This document shows positions 1 to 7,217 of a stretch of 9,175 nt of DNA, in pieces. The notes beneath the pieces were generated by a model. The model was not told the origin of the DNA, did not search any database, and saw nothing but the letters and a program-made list of their open reading frames with translations. Made by a program: the position numbers and the translations under genes. Origin of the DNA: a bacterium (GTDB lineage Bacteria > Latescibacterota > UBA2968 > GCA-2709665); the NCBI GenBank assembly GCA_027619145.1, contig JAQCGA010000120.1, positions 1 to 9,175 on the forward strand. Direction: 5' to 3'. Within the stretch, counting starts at the first letter, position 1. Every line of letters begins with the position of its first letter.

Positions 1-426
1 CAGACAATCCACATACCGATTGTCTTCATGTGGAAAAAACGGCAAATCCTGGTGCATGGGAAAAGGCGCACCCTTGTCTGGCGGCTTGGCGTGCAACGTG
101 ACGTGATGCAACTCCACCGTATCCGTCTCCAACACGGCCCCCACCGCATTCCCCAGTTCCCGCTTCGTTACCGCCCGGGTCCACGCCGCAGAATAATTTG
201 GCAACTCATGAATCGCCACCAGCGTCGCCTGCTGGTCCTCTTCTTCATCCATGTACTCTTTCCGCCACGGCCCGCGCCACGCAGCTTCCCAGTTGGCAAA
301 CGTCTCCATCACATAATCCAATTCCCCTCGCATCTCTTCCAGTTCTTCTGCCGAATACACCTCCGGAACGTGCAAATAGCCCTTCTCCTGGAAAAACTCA
401 ACCTGCTCTTGCGTCAGCGCTTTCAT
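1..426 (-). CDS. Phytanoyl-CoA dioxygenase (PhyH) family protein, partial (N-terminal 142 residues)
   Basis: This is the N-terminal half of a probable non-haem Fe(II)/2-oxoglutarate-dependent dioxygenase; it continues past the left edge. The start opens MKALTQEQVEFFQEKGYLHV, the usual PhyH opening in which a short helix precedes the 'GY..V' strand. Residues about 105-142 include an HxD pair, H125 and D127 in PFPMHQDLPFF, which fits the two proximal iron ligands of the double-stranded beta-helix fold. The distal histidine and the 2-oxoglutarate-binding arginine would lie outside the window. Family members are usually about 250-300 residues, so roughly half is seen. The ATG at 426-424 is preceded by AGGAG with 5-nt spacing. 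PhyH paralogues hydroxylate many substrates, and this one's substrate cannot be inferred. It is transcribed away from the EamA gene across a 197-bp divergent spacer. Confidence 0.88.
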   Translation of the reverse strand, partial: MKALTQEQVEFFQEKGYLHVPEVYSAEELEEMRGELDYVMETFANWEAAWRGPWRKEYMDEEEDQQATLVAIHELPNYSAAWTRAVTKRELGNAVGAVLETDTVELHHVTLHAKPPDKGAPFPMHQDLPFFPHEDNRYVDCL

Positions 427-558
427 CAATGCTCCTCTCAACTGGATGGATTTCATTCCAGCCAAATCCAGCGAATACCGCCGGGCACAGACCTCTCGAA
501 CTTCGGCAAAAAAACATCCGCCCTTCACAATCTGCACCGACCACTTCTGCCGGAACGC

Positions 559-586
559 TTGCCAAAATATCTAAAAAGAATAGATT
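559..586 (+). promoter_or_regulatory. Candidate sigma70-type promoter for the EamA transporter
   Basis: A TTGCCA -35-like hexamer (559-564; 5 of 6 to consensus) is followed after 16 bp by TAGATT (581-586; 4 of 6). Transcription would begin near 593, leaving a leader of about 30 nt before the ATG at 624. It overlaps the opposite-facing candidate for the PhyH gene. This comes from hexamer matching only. Confidence 0.4.
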
Positions 587-591
587 GTCAA
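564..591 (-). promoter_or_regulatory. Candidate sigma70-type promoter for the PhyH gene
   Basis: On the minus strand a perfect TTGACA (plus-strand 586-591) is followed after 16 bp by TATTTT (plus-strand 564-569; 4 of 6). It points toward the PhyH start, giving a leader of roughly 130 nt. The perfect -35 raises confidence, while the 16-bp spacer and weak -10 lower it. It occupies nearly the same bases as the EamA candidate promoter. Confidence 0.42.
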
Positions 592-623
592 GCACTCTCC
601 CCATCCACCACCCCGGAGTCCCA

Positions 624-1493
624 ATGGATTACCTCGTCGTTTCCATCCTTTTTATGGGCCTGCTCTCCCTGTTCATGCGCTACAGCCTGGGCAGAGGCGC
701 AGATCCACTCTCCCTCAACTTCGTCTTTCGAGGCGCGGTTGCCCTCTTCCTCCTCCTCCCACACCTGGATAATCTCACAAACCTCCTCGCCCGATGGGAA
801 GCCAGCGCCCTGCTCACCACCGTTGCAGCCCTCAGCTTCTGGCTCTCTGGCCTCGCATCTCTCAAAGCCGTACAACTCGGCCCGCTTGGTGCTTCCTGGA
901 CCATTCTTCGCTGTGCCATGGTCCTCCCCGTACTCGCCTCCATCCTCTACTGGGGCGAACTCTCCTCCAGCGCCTCAACCCTGTATGCAGCCCTGCGCCT
1001 GGGCGGCGTAGTCCTGGCATTTGCCACCGTCATCTTTTATGGCCTCGCAAGCCGCGGCCGCAGACCCGGCGTCACTTCCCGCAACGGCTGGACCGCCTGG
1101 ATGGCTGCCGCATTCCTCTCGCAAGGCATCTGGGAAATTTGCCTGCGCGCCACCGCGGACTTCCACCACAACGAATCCCGCGCACTCTTCCTCCTGGGCG
1201 TCTTCGCCTTCAGCAGCCTCTTCACCCTGCCTGTCATGCTCTGGACCCGAACCCGGCTTCGCACCCTCGAAATTGGCTACGGATTCCTCCTGGGCGGATG
1301 CGCGCTCCTCGGCACGGGCACCCGCGTTCTGGCTCTCCGTGACGTCCCCGGCACCATCGTTTTCCCATTGACCACCATCAGCGTCATCTTTATTACCCAG
1401 GCCGCAGGCCGTTTCCTCTGGGGAGAAAAAATACGGCATGGCGGAATCGGCCTGATCATGGGACTTGTCGCAGCCCTCCTCCTCACCCTCTGA
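624..1493 (+). CDS. EamA/DMT-superfamily transporter (10 TM)
   Basis: The 289-residue product is a hydrophobic inner-membrane carrier of the drug/metabolite transporter type, probably moving a small metabolite; the substrate is unknown. About ten membrane segments are visible (near residues 1-17, 28-48, 62-84, 90-108, 122-140, 154-172, 185-205, 217-238, 243-263, 271-289), arranged as two five-helix halves. Each half ends with the DMT-like 'GE' signature: LYWGE near 108-112 and LWGEKI near 265-270, the latter followed by a glycine-rich final helix. Length fits the family (about 280-310). The reading frame stays open upstream to 198, but that part overlaps the PhyH gene and is not transporter-like. 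The ATG at 624 has GGAG at 615-618 with 5-nt spacing and starts directly in helix 1. The gene converges on the heparinase-like gene. Confidence 0.87.
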   Translation: MDYLVVSILFMGLLSLFMRYSLGRGADPLSLNFVFRGAVALFLLLPHLDNLTNLLARWEASALLTTVAALSFWLSGLASLKAVQLGPLGASWTILRCAMVLPVLASILYWGELSSSASTLYAALRLGGVVLAFATVIFYGLASRGRRPGVTSRNGWTAWMAAAFLSQGIWEICLRATADFHHNESRALFLLGVFAFSSLFTLPVMLWTRTRLRTLEIGYGFLLGGCALLGTGTRVLALRDVPGTIVFPLTTISVIFITQAAGRFLWGEKIRHGGIGLIMGLVAALLLTL

Positions 1494-1525
1494 TCGTTCA
1501 CTGTAAACTCCTTTTGCGCAAAACA

Positions 1526-1566
1526 AACCCCGCATCCATGAATAAGATACGGGGTTCATATTTTGT
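1526..1566. terminator. Hairpin terminator between convergent genes
   Basis: An 11-bp stem with one C-A mismatch (1526-1536 pairing with 1546-1556; core AACCCCG/CGGGGTT) closes a 9-nt loop. On the plus strand it is followed by catattttgt, a modest U-tract, so it suits the end of the EamA transcript. On the minus strand it lies 27 bp past the heparinase stop, followed by a short T-run, so it may act in both directions. A separate 12-bp palindrome, TTTTGCGCAAAA, lies at 1512-1523. Confidence 0.6.
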
Positions 1567-1582
1567 ACATTGACAATAGTCC

Positions 1583-4498
1583 CTACTTTTTTTCCACCCA
1601 TCCAGAATGCAACACCGTCACCTCATCACATGAAACTACCGGATAAGCCCGAACTGTGATCGCATCGGCCATCACAGACTCGATCTCAAACCCGGTTCGA
1701 GGGTCCATTCCCACCAGCACGTACGAACCTTCCACGGCTTCCACCGATCCGGCAAGGTGAAACGTACGATCCTCAACGCGTTCCACCTTCACCGTCGTCG
1801 CCGCCTCGGCCAATACAATCTCCTCTTTTCCGCAAACCAGCCGAGTCCCCTTCAGCAGATACGCCTGAACACAATTCCCCTCGCCATCCATCGAAACAAA
1901 AGCGAACTCTCCGGCTACCGTCACCGGCCCAAACTGCCGCTCCACCTGATCCCGTGTTGAAACCACATAATCCGTACGCCCCTCCAGCTTCACCTCAATC
2001 GCCATCACACCCGAATCCGGATCGTTCTCAAGCAATCGCGCCTCCAGTACCGGAGAGATCTCCCCTCGGTACGCACTCACCACCGCCGCATACTGCGTGG
2101 TCAATCTATCTCCCCAGTGCTCTGCCAGAACCTGCTGAATCGGAGGCAATGCAAGTTCCTCTGCCGAAGCCCGTCGCCAACCCGGAGCATCTGCAATCAA
2201 AATCCGATCCACAGAATCCACACCATTCAGCAACCGTAAATCCGTACGAATATCTCGATGCTCCCACGTAAACGGATTGGCTGTTTCCAGAGTAGCCGAC
2301 CGCAAATTACTCAACCACTCAATCTCCTCCTCCACTGACTCCCCAGGATGCGCACTCACCAGCGACCCGTTGCAATGAAAACTGTACTGATGACGCTGTC
2401 CCCCCTTCACCCGGAAGAAATCTACCACATACGAATTCCCTCCCGGCAACCGCACCAGCGCATTTGTTCGCCGATATTCCTCACACTGTGCGTATACATT
2501 TGCCCCAGACGCCTGGATCACCTCAACCCCCGGTGCGGTCCCAAACAACTCCAGGTTGGACCCACACCCGGTATCCGCCTGATTCTCTCCATCCACCACC
2601 ACCAGATTATGTGACATCGACGCCCTTGCCCACCTCTGCCCCGGATGGCCAGACCCGGAAACATACCCCCGATCTGTAACCAGTTCCTCCCCCAATCCAT
2701 AATAACTGAGACTCAACACATCCCGTTGACGGTGCCCGGTATGCAGGGTCCACTGATTTTCATTGCCGTTCAAAAACAGCGCCGTATCATTCTCCTTCCG
2801 ACCTCCCCGCAACACCCCCACATGCCACCCTGGAAACCACTCGGAATGCAGAGGCAGTTCAGATGCCCCAACTGCCTTCAAATCAGCGGACCGGTACCAA
2901 AGCGCATATTCAGACCCCTTCTCGGCCAGCGCCGCCTCTTGAACCGTCTCCAACAATCCGGCATATTGCCCCCCCATACGCGCTGCCATCACCTCAGCGA
3001 AAATCACGTTCAGCGCCGTATCGTACACCGTATCGCCGATCACCGGCAGATATTCTCCCGGAGCAAGCAGCCGCACCATGGACAACAACGAAAGATTGAA
3101 CCGCCCCGTGGAAAACAGGTCCAGATTGTCTATACGTGATCCATCCTCCGCCCGGTACCCTGCAGGATCGCTATACCCATACAACACATCGGCCAGTTCG
3201 TACATATTTGAAAAATTATGCGCCGAATATGCAGGTGACTCCGTATAAAACCCGTCGAAATGATACCGTGTCTCCATCGTCTTATTAAATCCCGCCAGGC
3301 CCTGCCGCACCCGCTCGGGTTGCTCCAAAAGCACCCCTACCGCCGCACTCAGCACAAAAACAGCAACCCCTTTATTACTCACAGAATCCCAGTGCTCCAT
3401 ATTTGAGCACCCCGCCACAATCAGATCTTCCAGAATGCGTTTCTCAGCCTCCTCCTCCAGAACCCGCCGACCGTCCGGATACACCGCATCGCGGATCAGG
3501 TCAAACGCCACCGTCATATCCAGCAACGGCCCAATATCGCTCCCTTTTCCGTGTGGGCTGATCCGCCCCGCACCCCAGAACCCGTTGAACAGCGTAGAAT
3601 AGTCCTCCTCCTGGTTCAACCCGTACGCATTCCGAATGGCATCCTTCGGGAACTTTCCACCGCGCGGCCCCCCTTCGGTCTCGTGCCTCCCCATATTCTC
3701 CGCCACCTCCGACGGTGGCCAATCCGCCACACTGCCATCGTACGAATGATATAAATATCCCGGATACACCTGCGCGAACCGATCCAGAATCCAGGCCACA
3801 CGCTCCGCATATGCAACTTCCCCTGTCAACGCATACAACTCTGCCAGCGGCTTCACCTGGCCGTAGGACCAGCGCACCCGCCCGAACCGAACCATCCCAC
3901 TAAAACTCGTCATCACAGGCCGGTCTCCCAGCCACTTCAATGCGTGCTCGCGCTGATCCGGATGCGCCCGTTCCCCTTCCGTCTGATAATAGGTAAACGT
4001 CTGCCCCATCCGGGGGCACTCCAGCACACCCGTCTCCGGATATTCTTCATTCGGATACACCGTCCCACAATGCGTACACGTAAGCTCATCCGGCGACTCT
4101 ATCTTCCACTGGAACAACCCGGTCTCCCCCATCACAGACTTCTTCCCCACACACGCCGGACAGTTCTGCCCATAAAAACTGGTTGGCGTCAACGCCGGAA
4201 TGAACCCCTCAAAAAACGCCCGATCCTGCGCCCTCGCGTATGCCACCCGGCTCTCCAGCCCCTTCACAATCTCCTGTGCCCACGGGTATTGGGCCACATT
4301 CCGGCGCGCATTCTCAATATCCCCCGTTTTGTACAGGGTGCGCGGCTCAGCGAGGGCGGCACGGCACGTCAAGCCCAGCACCAATCCCACCACCGCCACA
4401 CAGCCGACCATCCCCAGAACCTGGCCGACACCAAACCTGGAAGCGCATACAACCATCAGCGTCAACCCACAAAGACTTAACAATTTAGCCTTCATCAT
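1583..4498 (-). CDS. Exported heparinase II/III-like polysaccharide lyase
   Basis: The 971-residue product is probably an extracytoplasmic lyase acting by beta-elimination on a uronic-acid polysaccharide; the substrate is unknown. Residues 1-50 carry two hydrophobic stretches (6-19 and 24-45) and an AALA site at 47-50, consistent with a signal peptide or anchor. A four-cysteine motif follows (C113, C116, C141, C144 in CPAC and CTHC), resembling a zinc knuckle. Residues 200-500 look like an alpha-helical toroid, with NKG at 375-377 and ESPAY ending at Y424, a candidate catalytic tyrosine. The heparinase II/III beta-sandwich signature follows: TGHRQRDVLSLSYYGLGEEL (587-606) and SHNLVVVDGENQ (629-640), where H630 is a candidate catalytic residue. 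The beta-rich tail (about 700-971) has no further call. Two ATGs are adjacent: GGGGG lies 2 nt from the first (4498) but 5 nt from the second (4495), so translation may begin at 4495. Divergent from the hydrolase gene. Confidence 0.85.
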   Translation of the reverse strand: MMKAKLLSLCGLTLMVVCASRFGVGQVLGMVGCVAVVGLVLGLTCRAALAEPRTLYKTGDIENARRNVAQYPWAQEIVKGLESRVAYARAQDRAFFEGFIPALTPTSFYGQNCPACVGKKSVMGETGLFQWKIESPDELTCTHCGTVYPNEEYPETGVLECPRMGQTFTYYQTEGERAHPDQREHALKWLGDRPVMTSFSGMVRFGRVRWSYGQVKPLAELYALTGEVAYAERVAWILDRFAQVYPGYLYHSYDGSVADWPPSEVAENMGRHETEGGPRGGKFPKDAIRNAYGLNQEEDYSTLFNGFWGAGRISPHGKGSDIGPLLDMTVAFDLIRDAVYPDGRRVLEEEAEKRILEDLIVAGCSNMEHWDSVSNKGVAVFVLSAAVGVLLEQPERVRQGLAGFNKTMETRYHFDGFYTESPAYSAHNFSNMYELADVLYGYSDPAGYRAEDGSRIDNLDLFSTGRFNLSLLSMVRLLAPGEYLPVIGDTVYDTALNVIFAEVMAARMGGQYAGLLETVQEAALAEKGSEYALWYRSADLKAVGASELPLHSEWFPGWHVGVLRGGRKENDTALFLNGNENQWTLHTGHRQRDVLSLSYYGLGEELVTDRGYVSGSGHPGQRWARASMSHNLVVVDGENQADTGCGSNLELFGTAPGVEVIQASGANVYAQCEEYRRTNALVRLPGGNSYVVDFFRVKGGQRHQYSFHCNGSLVSAHPGESVEEEIEWLSNLRSATLETANPFTWEHRDIRTDLRLLNGVDSVDRILIADAPGWRRASAEELALPPIQQVLAEHWGDRLTTQYAAVVSAYRGEISPVLEARLLENDPDSGVMAIEVKLEGRTDYVVSTRDQVERQFGPVTVAGEFAFVSMDGEGNCVQAYLLKGTRLVCGKEEIVLAEAATTVKVERVEDRTFHLAGSVEAVEGSYVLVGMDPRTGFEIESVMADAITVRAYPVVSCDEVTVLHSGWVEKK

Positions 4499-4583
4499 AA
4501 CCCCCGTGTATGACTTTGTCAGCGACCAGAATCTATTCTTCAGGACTCTTTTCGTATGAACCTCGGATTTTCCAGATCAATCG

Positions 4584-4613
4584 GATCGAACGCCGCCGAT
4601 GGCGTTCGGGATC
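4584..4613. repeat. Intergenic hairpin (GAACGCC/GGCGTTC)
   Basis: A 7-bp perfect stem, GAACGCC (4588-4594) with GGCGTTC (4601-4607), closes a 6-nt loop. It is extended by GATC on each side (4584-4587 and 4610-4613) with a 2-nt GG bulge. There is no U-tract on either strand and both neighbouring genes start here, so it is not a convincing terminator. It looks like a REP-type element or an operator. Confidence 0.5.
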
Positions 4614-4659
4614 GTAGTGGTTCGATTTCATCCGGTCGTTTCACCTGTTCACGTTCGTC

Positions 4660-4687
4660 GTAGGGCCGACGCATGCGTCGGCCCTAC
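4660..4687. repeat. Perfect 28-bp palindrome with GTAGGG ends
   Basis: The 28 bases are an exact inverted repeat with no unpaired centre: 14-bp arms beginning GTAGGGCCGACG and meeting at GCATGC. Its ends, GTAGGG and CCCTAC, match the outer CCCCTAC end of the 28-nt repeats at 7283 and 8525, although the inner stem differs. It sits in the divergent spacer, about 160 bp from the heparinase start and 175 bp from the hydrolase start. It could be a mobile REP-like element or a dimeric-regulator site; its similarity to the other repeats favours the former. Confidence 0.75.
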
Positions 4688-4784
4688 AGATTCGGTATAC
4701 CGAAATTTGGCATCCACGATAGCACATCATTTCCTGATTGTCAACATTCGCGCCAAACGGTCGCGCCCGATCTTCAATTTTGTC

Positions 4785-4813
4785 TTGATCGCTGACACAT
4801 TCACAACTATGTT
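4785..4813 (+). promoter_or_regulatory. Candidate promoter for the alpha/beta hydrolase gene
   Basis: TTGATC (4785-4790; 4 of 6 to the -35 consensus) and TATGTT (4808-4813; 4 of 6 to the -10) are separated by an ideal 17 bp. A start near 4820 would give a leader of about 40 nt before the ATG at 4862. Support is hexamer matching and position only. Confidence 0.35.
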
Positions 4814-4861
4814 ATCCATTCATCTACCCCAAACCATAACGGAATATTCAGGAGAATATCT

Positions 4862-6046
4862 ATGTCTCACCCCGAACGCATCTTTCAAACGCCTCGAACA
4901 GACGGTCGCTTCCTCAGCACAATGGGCTTCTGCAATCATCTCATGAAAACCGGCAGGCCCAAACTCGGTTTCGACCCCTCGATGTCGCCCAAAACCTTCT
5001 CCTCCTGGCAGACAAACGTCCAAGAAAAACTCCACGAACTCATGTGCTTCCCCACCGTTCCAGAACAACCCGCACCCAAACAGCTTTCCTCCGAACCCCG
5101 AAATGGGTACCGCTTGGAAAAATGGGAAGCCTATCCCGAACCCGGCAGCGTCGTCCCATATCTCGTGCTCGTCCCTGACGGTGTCACCTCTACCTCACCG
5201 GCCCCCGCCGTCCTCTGCTTCCCCGGCTCCGCTTCCAGCAAAGAACTCCTCGCTGGCGAACCCGAACTGCGCCCGGAACAACCAGAAAACCGTCATGCCG
5301 TTCACAATCAAATGGCCCTGTGGTACGTCAAGCAGGGCCTGATTGCGATTGCCATTGAAAATCCTGGCACTGCAGAACTGGACGAACTCCCCATCAGCGG
5401 GAAATACCCCAACAGCGGCAGGGACAAACTTTGCGGTGAACTGCTCATGCTCGGACGCCACTACGTGGGCCACTCCGTCTTTCAGAAAAAACACATCCTC
5501 CAGTGGGCACGCTCCCTGGACATTATAGACAACAACCGCATCGCCCTCAGTGGACACTCCCTGGGAACCGAACCCGCCATGGTCCTGGCCGTATTGGAAC
5601 AGGACATCCAGGCATTTGTATTCAACGATTTCTTTTGCACCAACCGACTCCGATATGCCACAGCAGCAAAACCCGATGAAAGCTGGCGACACAACAATCC
5701 CCTCTGGCACATCATCCCTGGCCTGCTGGACTGGTTTGACTTTCCGGACCTCCTGGCCGCCTATGCACCACGTCCCCTCATCATCACCGAAGGAGGCGCT
5801 GCCGCGCATCTGGAACAACTAAATAAAGCCTTCGAAATCGCAGGCGCTCCTCAGAATTACCAATACCACTACTATCCTAAATTCCAAAACCCGGCGGACC
5901 GCAAACACGACTTTGAAGAATTTCCCGAAGGCCTCACCCAGGACGAATGGTTCGAATACACCAACGTGGATGTACCCAACCATTATTTCAAAGAAGACGT
6001 TGCCGTACCCTGGCTCGTCCATCAGCTCCAGAAAGAAACCAGATGA
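4862..6046 (+). CDS. Alpha/beta hydrolase, probable carbohydrate/acetyl esterase-like
   Basis: The 394-residue serine hydrolase has no signal peptide and is probably cytoplasmic. Beta-strands leading to the oxyanion region are visible around VPYLVLVPDG (98-107) and APAVLCFPGSASS (114-126). The nucleophile elbow is SGHSLG at 230-235, with S233 inside GHSLG. E310 in LIITEGG is a candidate acid, and H349 in ADRKHDF is the best candidate base. Layout and length resemble the Abhydrolase_7/acetyl-xylan-esterase-like group, with an N-terminal helical extension (about 1-90). The likely reaction is removal of an acyl group from a sugar or similar ester, but this is family-level. A dienelactone-hydrolase-like or peptidase role is not excluded. 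The ATG is well supported by GGAG at 4851-4854 with 7-nt spacing. The gene diverges from the heparinase-like gene, which supports a carbohydrate role, and its stop lies 31 bp from the stop of the converging oxidoreductase. Confidence 0.82.
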   Translation: MSHPERIFQTPRTDGRFLSTMGFCNHLMKTGRPKLGFDPSMSPKTFSSWQTNVQEKLHELMCFPTVPEQPAPKQLSSEPRNGYRLEKWEAYPEPGSVVPYLVLVPDGVTSTSPAPAVLCFPGSASSKELLAGEPELRPEQPENRHAVHNQMALWYVKQGLIAIAIENPGTAELDELPISGKYPNSGRDKLCGELLMLGRHYVGHSVFQKKHILQWARSLDIIDNNRIALSGHSLGTEPAMVLAVLEQDIQAFVFNDFFCTNRLRYATAAKPDESWRHNNPLWHIIPGLLDWFDFPDLLAAYAPRPLIITEGGAAAHLEQLNKAFEIAGAPQNYQYHYYPKFQNPADRKHDFEEFPEGLTQDEWFEYTNVDVPNHYFKEDVAVPWLVHQLQKETR

Positions 6047-6077
6047 GCCAGGATCTGCCTCGGATGAAACCAATCCA

Positions 6078-7145
6078 TTAACTCGCCCAGGCCTGCGCCT
6101 CAGACTGCACCGTTTCTCCCGTCTCCAGTGCTTGCGCCATCAAAATATCCAGGTACAGATCCTGGCATGCCTCTGCCAACGAATACACCGGAGTCCCGCC
6201 TTCAACATACACTCCCATATTCAATAAACACGTCCCGACCGCAATCTCATCATCCGTCAGTTCTCCCGGTGCCAGCGGATTCTTGTACACCCACGACTCT
6301 CCAGCCTGGATCCCTTTCAGATAATTCCCCTCCAGATTCCCATTTTGCCCTGCCTCGTGCCGCTCAAACCGCACCCGCACCGGCGTCTTGAAATCCTGCA
6401 AATACACCGCGCCATCATTCACCATCTCTCCCCGTTCCCCACGCACCAGCAACCGCTGGCCGCGCACATACGAAAAATACTGATCCCCCACAAAATCGAA
6501 CACACCCAACCGATCTCCAAAATCGAACTGCGCAATCGCCTGCTTTGAATCCACCACCCTCTCGCCTTCAGGCGGTCCGTTCCTATTTGGCCCCTGCACA
6601 ATTGGAGATGTAAAACTCCGCGCCGTCACCTTCGCATCTTCAAACCCAATCCCCAGGTACCGCCGGATCAAACTGATTCCGTGGTACCCGTGTGCGGCAG
6701 ATACCTGCGCCTGACTCACCTGACCCAGCTTCACGCCCTGCGCAAATCCGATCCGGGCCGCGTGGTGAGGTTGCGCCCAGTACTGTTCCGCCACCTGGAC
6801 CTTCGCCCCCTCTTCCGTCAAACGCCACAAACCCACCAGTTCCTCCAGCGTCGTCGCAGGCGGTGTCTCCGACAGCACCGGCATGCCACGCTCTGCTAGA
6901 TCTTCTATCGCACCGGGGTTCACGCCCCAGGGTACACTTGTCACCATGAAGTGTGGCCGATCTTTCTGGATCAACGCTTCCACACTCGTGAAAAGCGGCA
7001 CCTCAAACTCTTCGCCCAGCAGGGCGGACTTCTGCGGATCACGGGTTACCATTCCCGCCACGCGGAATCGGTCTGGACACGCTTTTGCCACCCGCAGGTA
7101 AAATATGGACCGCCATCCTGTACCTACAATCCCGAACGTAATCAT
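6078..7145 (-). CDS. Gfo/Idh/MocA-family oxidoreductase (first copy)
   Basis: The 355-residue product is a probable cytoplasmic NAD(P)-dependent dehydrogenase for a sugar, inositol or related polyol. The N-terminal Rossmann domain opens with the dinucleotide loop GIVGTG (5-10) after strand MITF; the alternating strand pattern runs to about residue 120. The family's usual EKP motif, whose lysine is catalytic in many members, is replaced by ETP (93-95, in LSETPPATTL). The C-terminal alpha/beta domain (about 125-340) contains HGYHG at 152-156, with H152 and H155 as possible active-site histidines. The start is strongly supported: AGGAGG at 7154-7159 (minus strand) lies 8 nt before the ATG. The loss of the EKP lysine may mean a changed reaction or a non-canonical member. 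Substrate not assignable. It converges on the hydrolase gene and is separated from the second oxidoreductase by a repeat-rich spacer. Confidence 0.86.
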   Translation of the reverse strand: MITFGIVGTGWRSIFYLRVAKACPDRFRVAGMVTRDPQKSALLGEEFEVPLFTSVEALIQKDRPHFMVTSVPWGVNPGAIEDLAERGMPVLSETPPATTLEELVGLWRLTEEGAKVQVAEQYWAQPHHAARIGFAQGVKLGQVSQAQVSAAHGYHGISLIRRYLGIGFEDAKVTARSFTSPIVQGPNRNGPPEGERVVDSKQAIAQFDFGDRLGVFDFVGDQYFSYVRGQRLLVRGERGEMVNDGAVYLQDFKTPVRVRFERHEAGQNGNLEGNYLKGIQAGESWVYKNPLAPGELTDDEIAVGTCLLNMGVYVEGGTPVYSLAEACQDLYLDILMAQALETGETVQSEAQAWAS

Positions 7146-7153
7146 TGCACGTA

Positions 7154-7159
7154 CCTCCT
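7154..7159 (-). promoter_or_regulatory. Strong Shine-Dalgarno for the first Gfo/Idh/MocA gene
   Basis: A perfect AGGAGG on the minus strand lies 8 nt from the ATG at 7145 and fixes that start. It is the strongest ribosome binding site in the window. Confidence 0.8.
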
Positions 7160-7217
7160 GGAAATCGTTTCGGTGAACGAACCGGAAAGATCCATGAATC
7201 GCGCCCTACAAAAAACC

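Larger units (their letters stand above)
4499..4861. other. 363-bp divergent spacer, no gene seen
   Basis: This gap separates the start codons of the heparinase-like and hydrolase genes. It contains the hairpin at 4584-4613, the perfect palindrome at 4660-4687 and a candidate promoter at 4785-4813. The only long open frame (from 4599, plus strand) crosses the palindrome and runs into the hydrolase gene out of frame; it has no domain resemblance. On the heparinase side I see no convincing -35/-10 pair, though TAGATT (minus strand, within 4530-4540) could be a -10. Confidence 0.7.

Noticed and set aside
51..75. Possible frameshift in the PhyH gene just before the HxD motif
   Set aside because: Careful reverse-complementing shows CCTTTTCCCATGCAC in one continuous frame (PFPMH), so the gene is intact here.
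198..623. Upstream extension of the EamA frame starting at 198
   Set aside because: It lies antisense to the PhyH gene, is proline/serine-rich without membrane segments, and the ATG at 624 has its own RBS.
975..1601. 208-codon minus-strand frame antisense to the transporter
   Set aside because: It is highly acidic and glycine-rich with no domain pattern, as expected from reading a hydrophobic membrane-protein gene backwards.
4599..4946. Open frame of 115 codons on the plus strand in the divergent spacer
   Set aside because: It crosses a perfect palindrome, overlaps the hydrolase gene in another frame, and resembles no known domain.
5195..5818. 207-codon minus-strand frame antisense to the alpha/beta hydrolase
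   Set aside because: The plus-strand frame carries the GHSLG elbow and a good RBS; the antisense product shows no recognisable motif.
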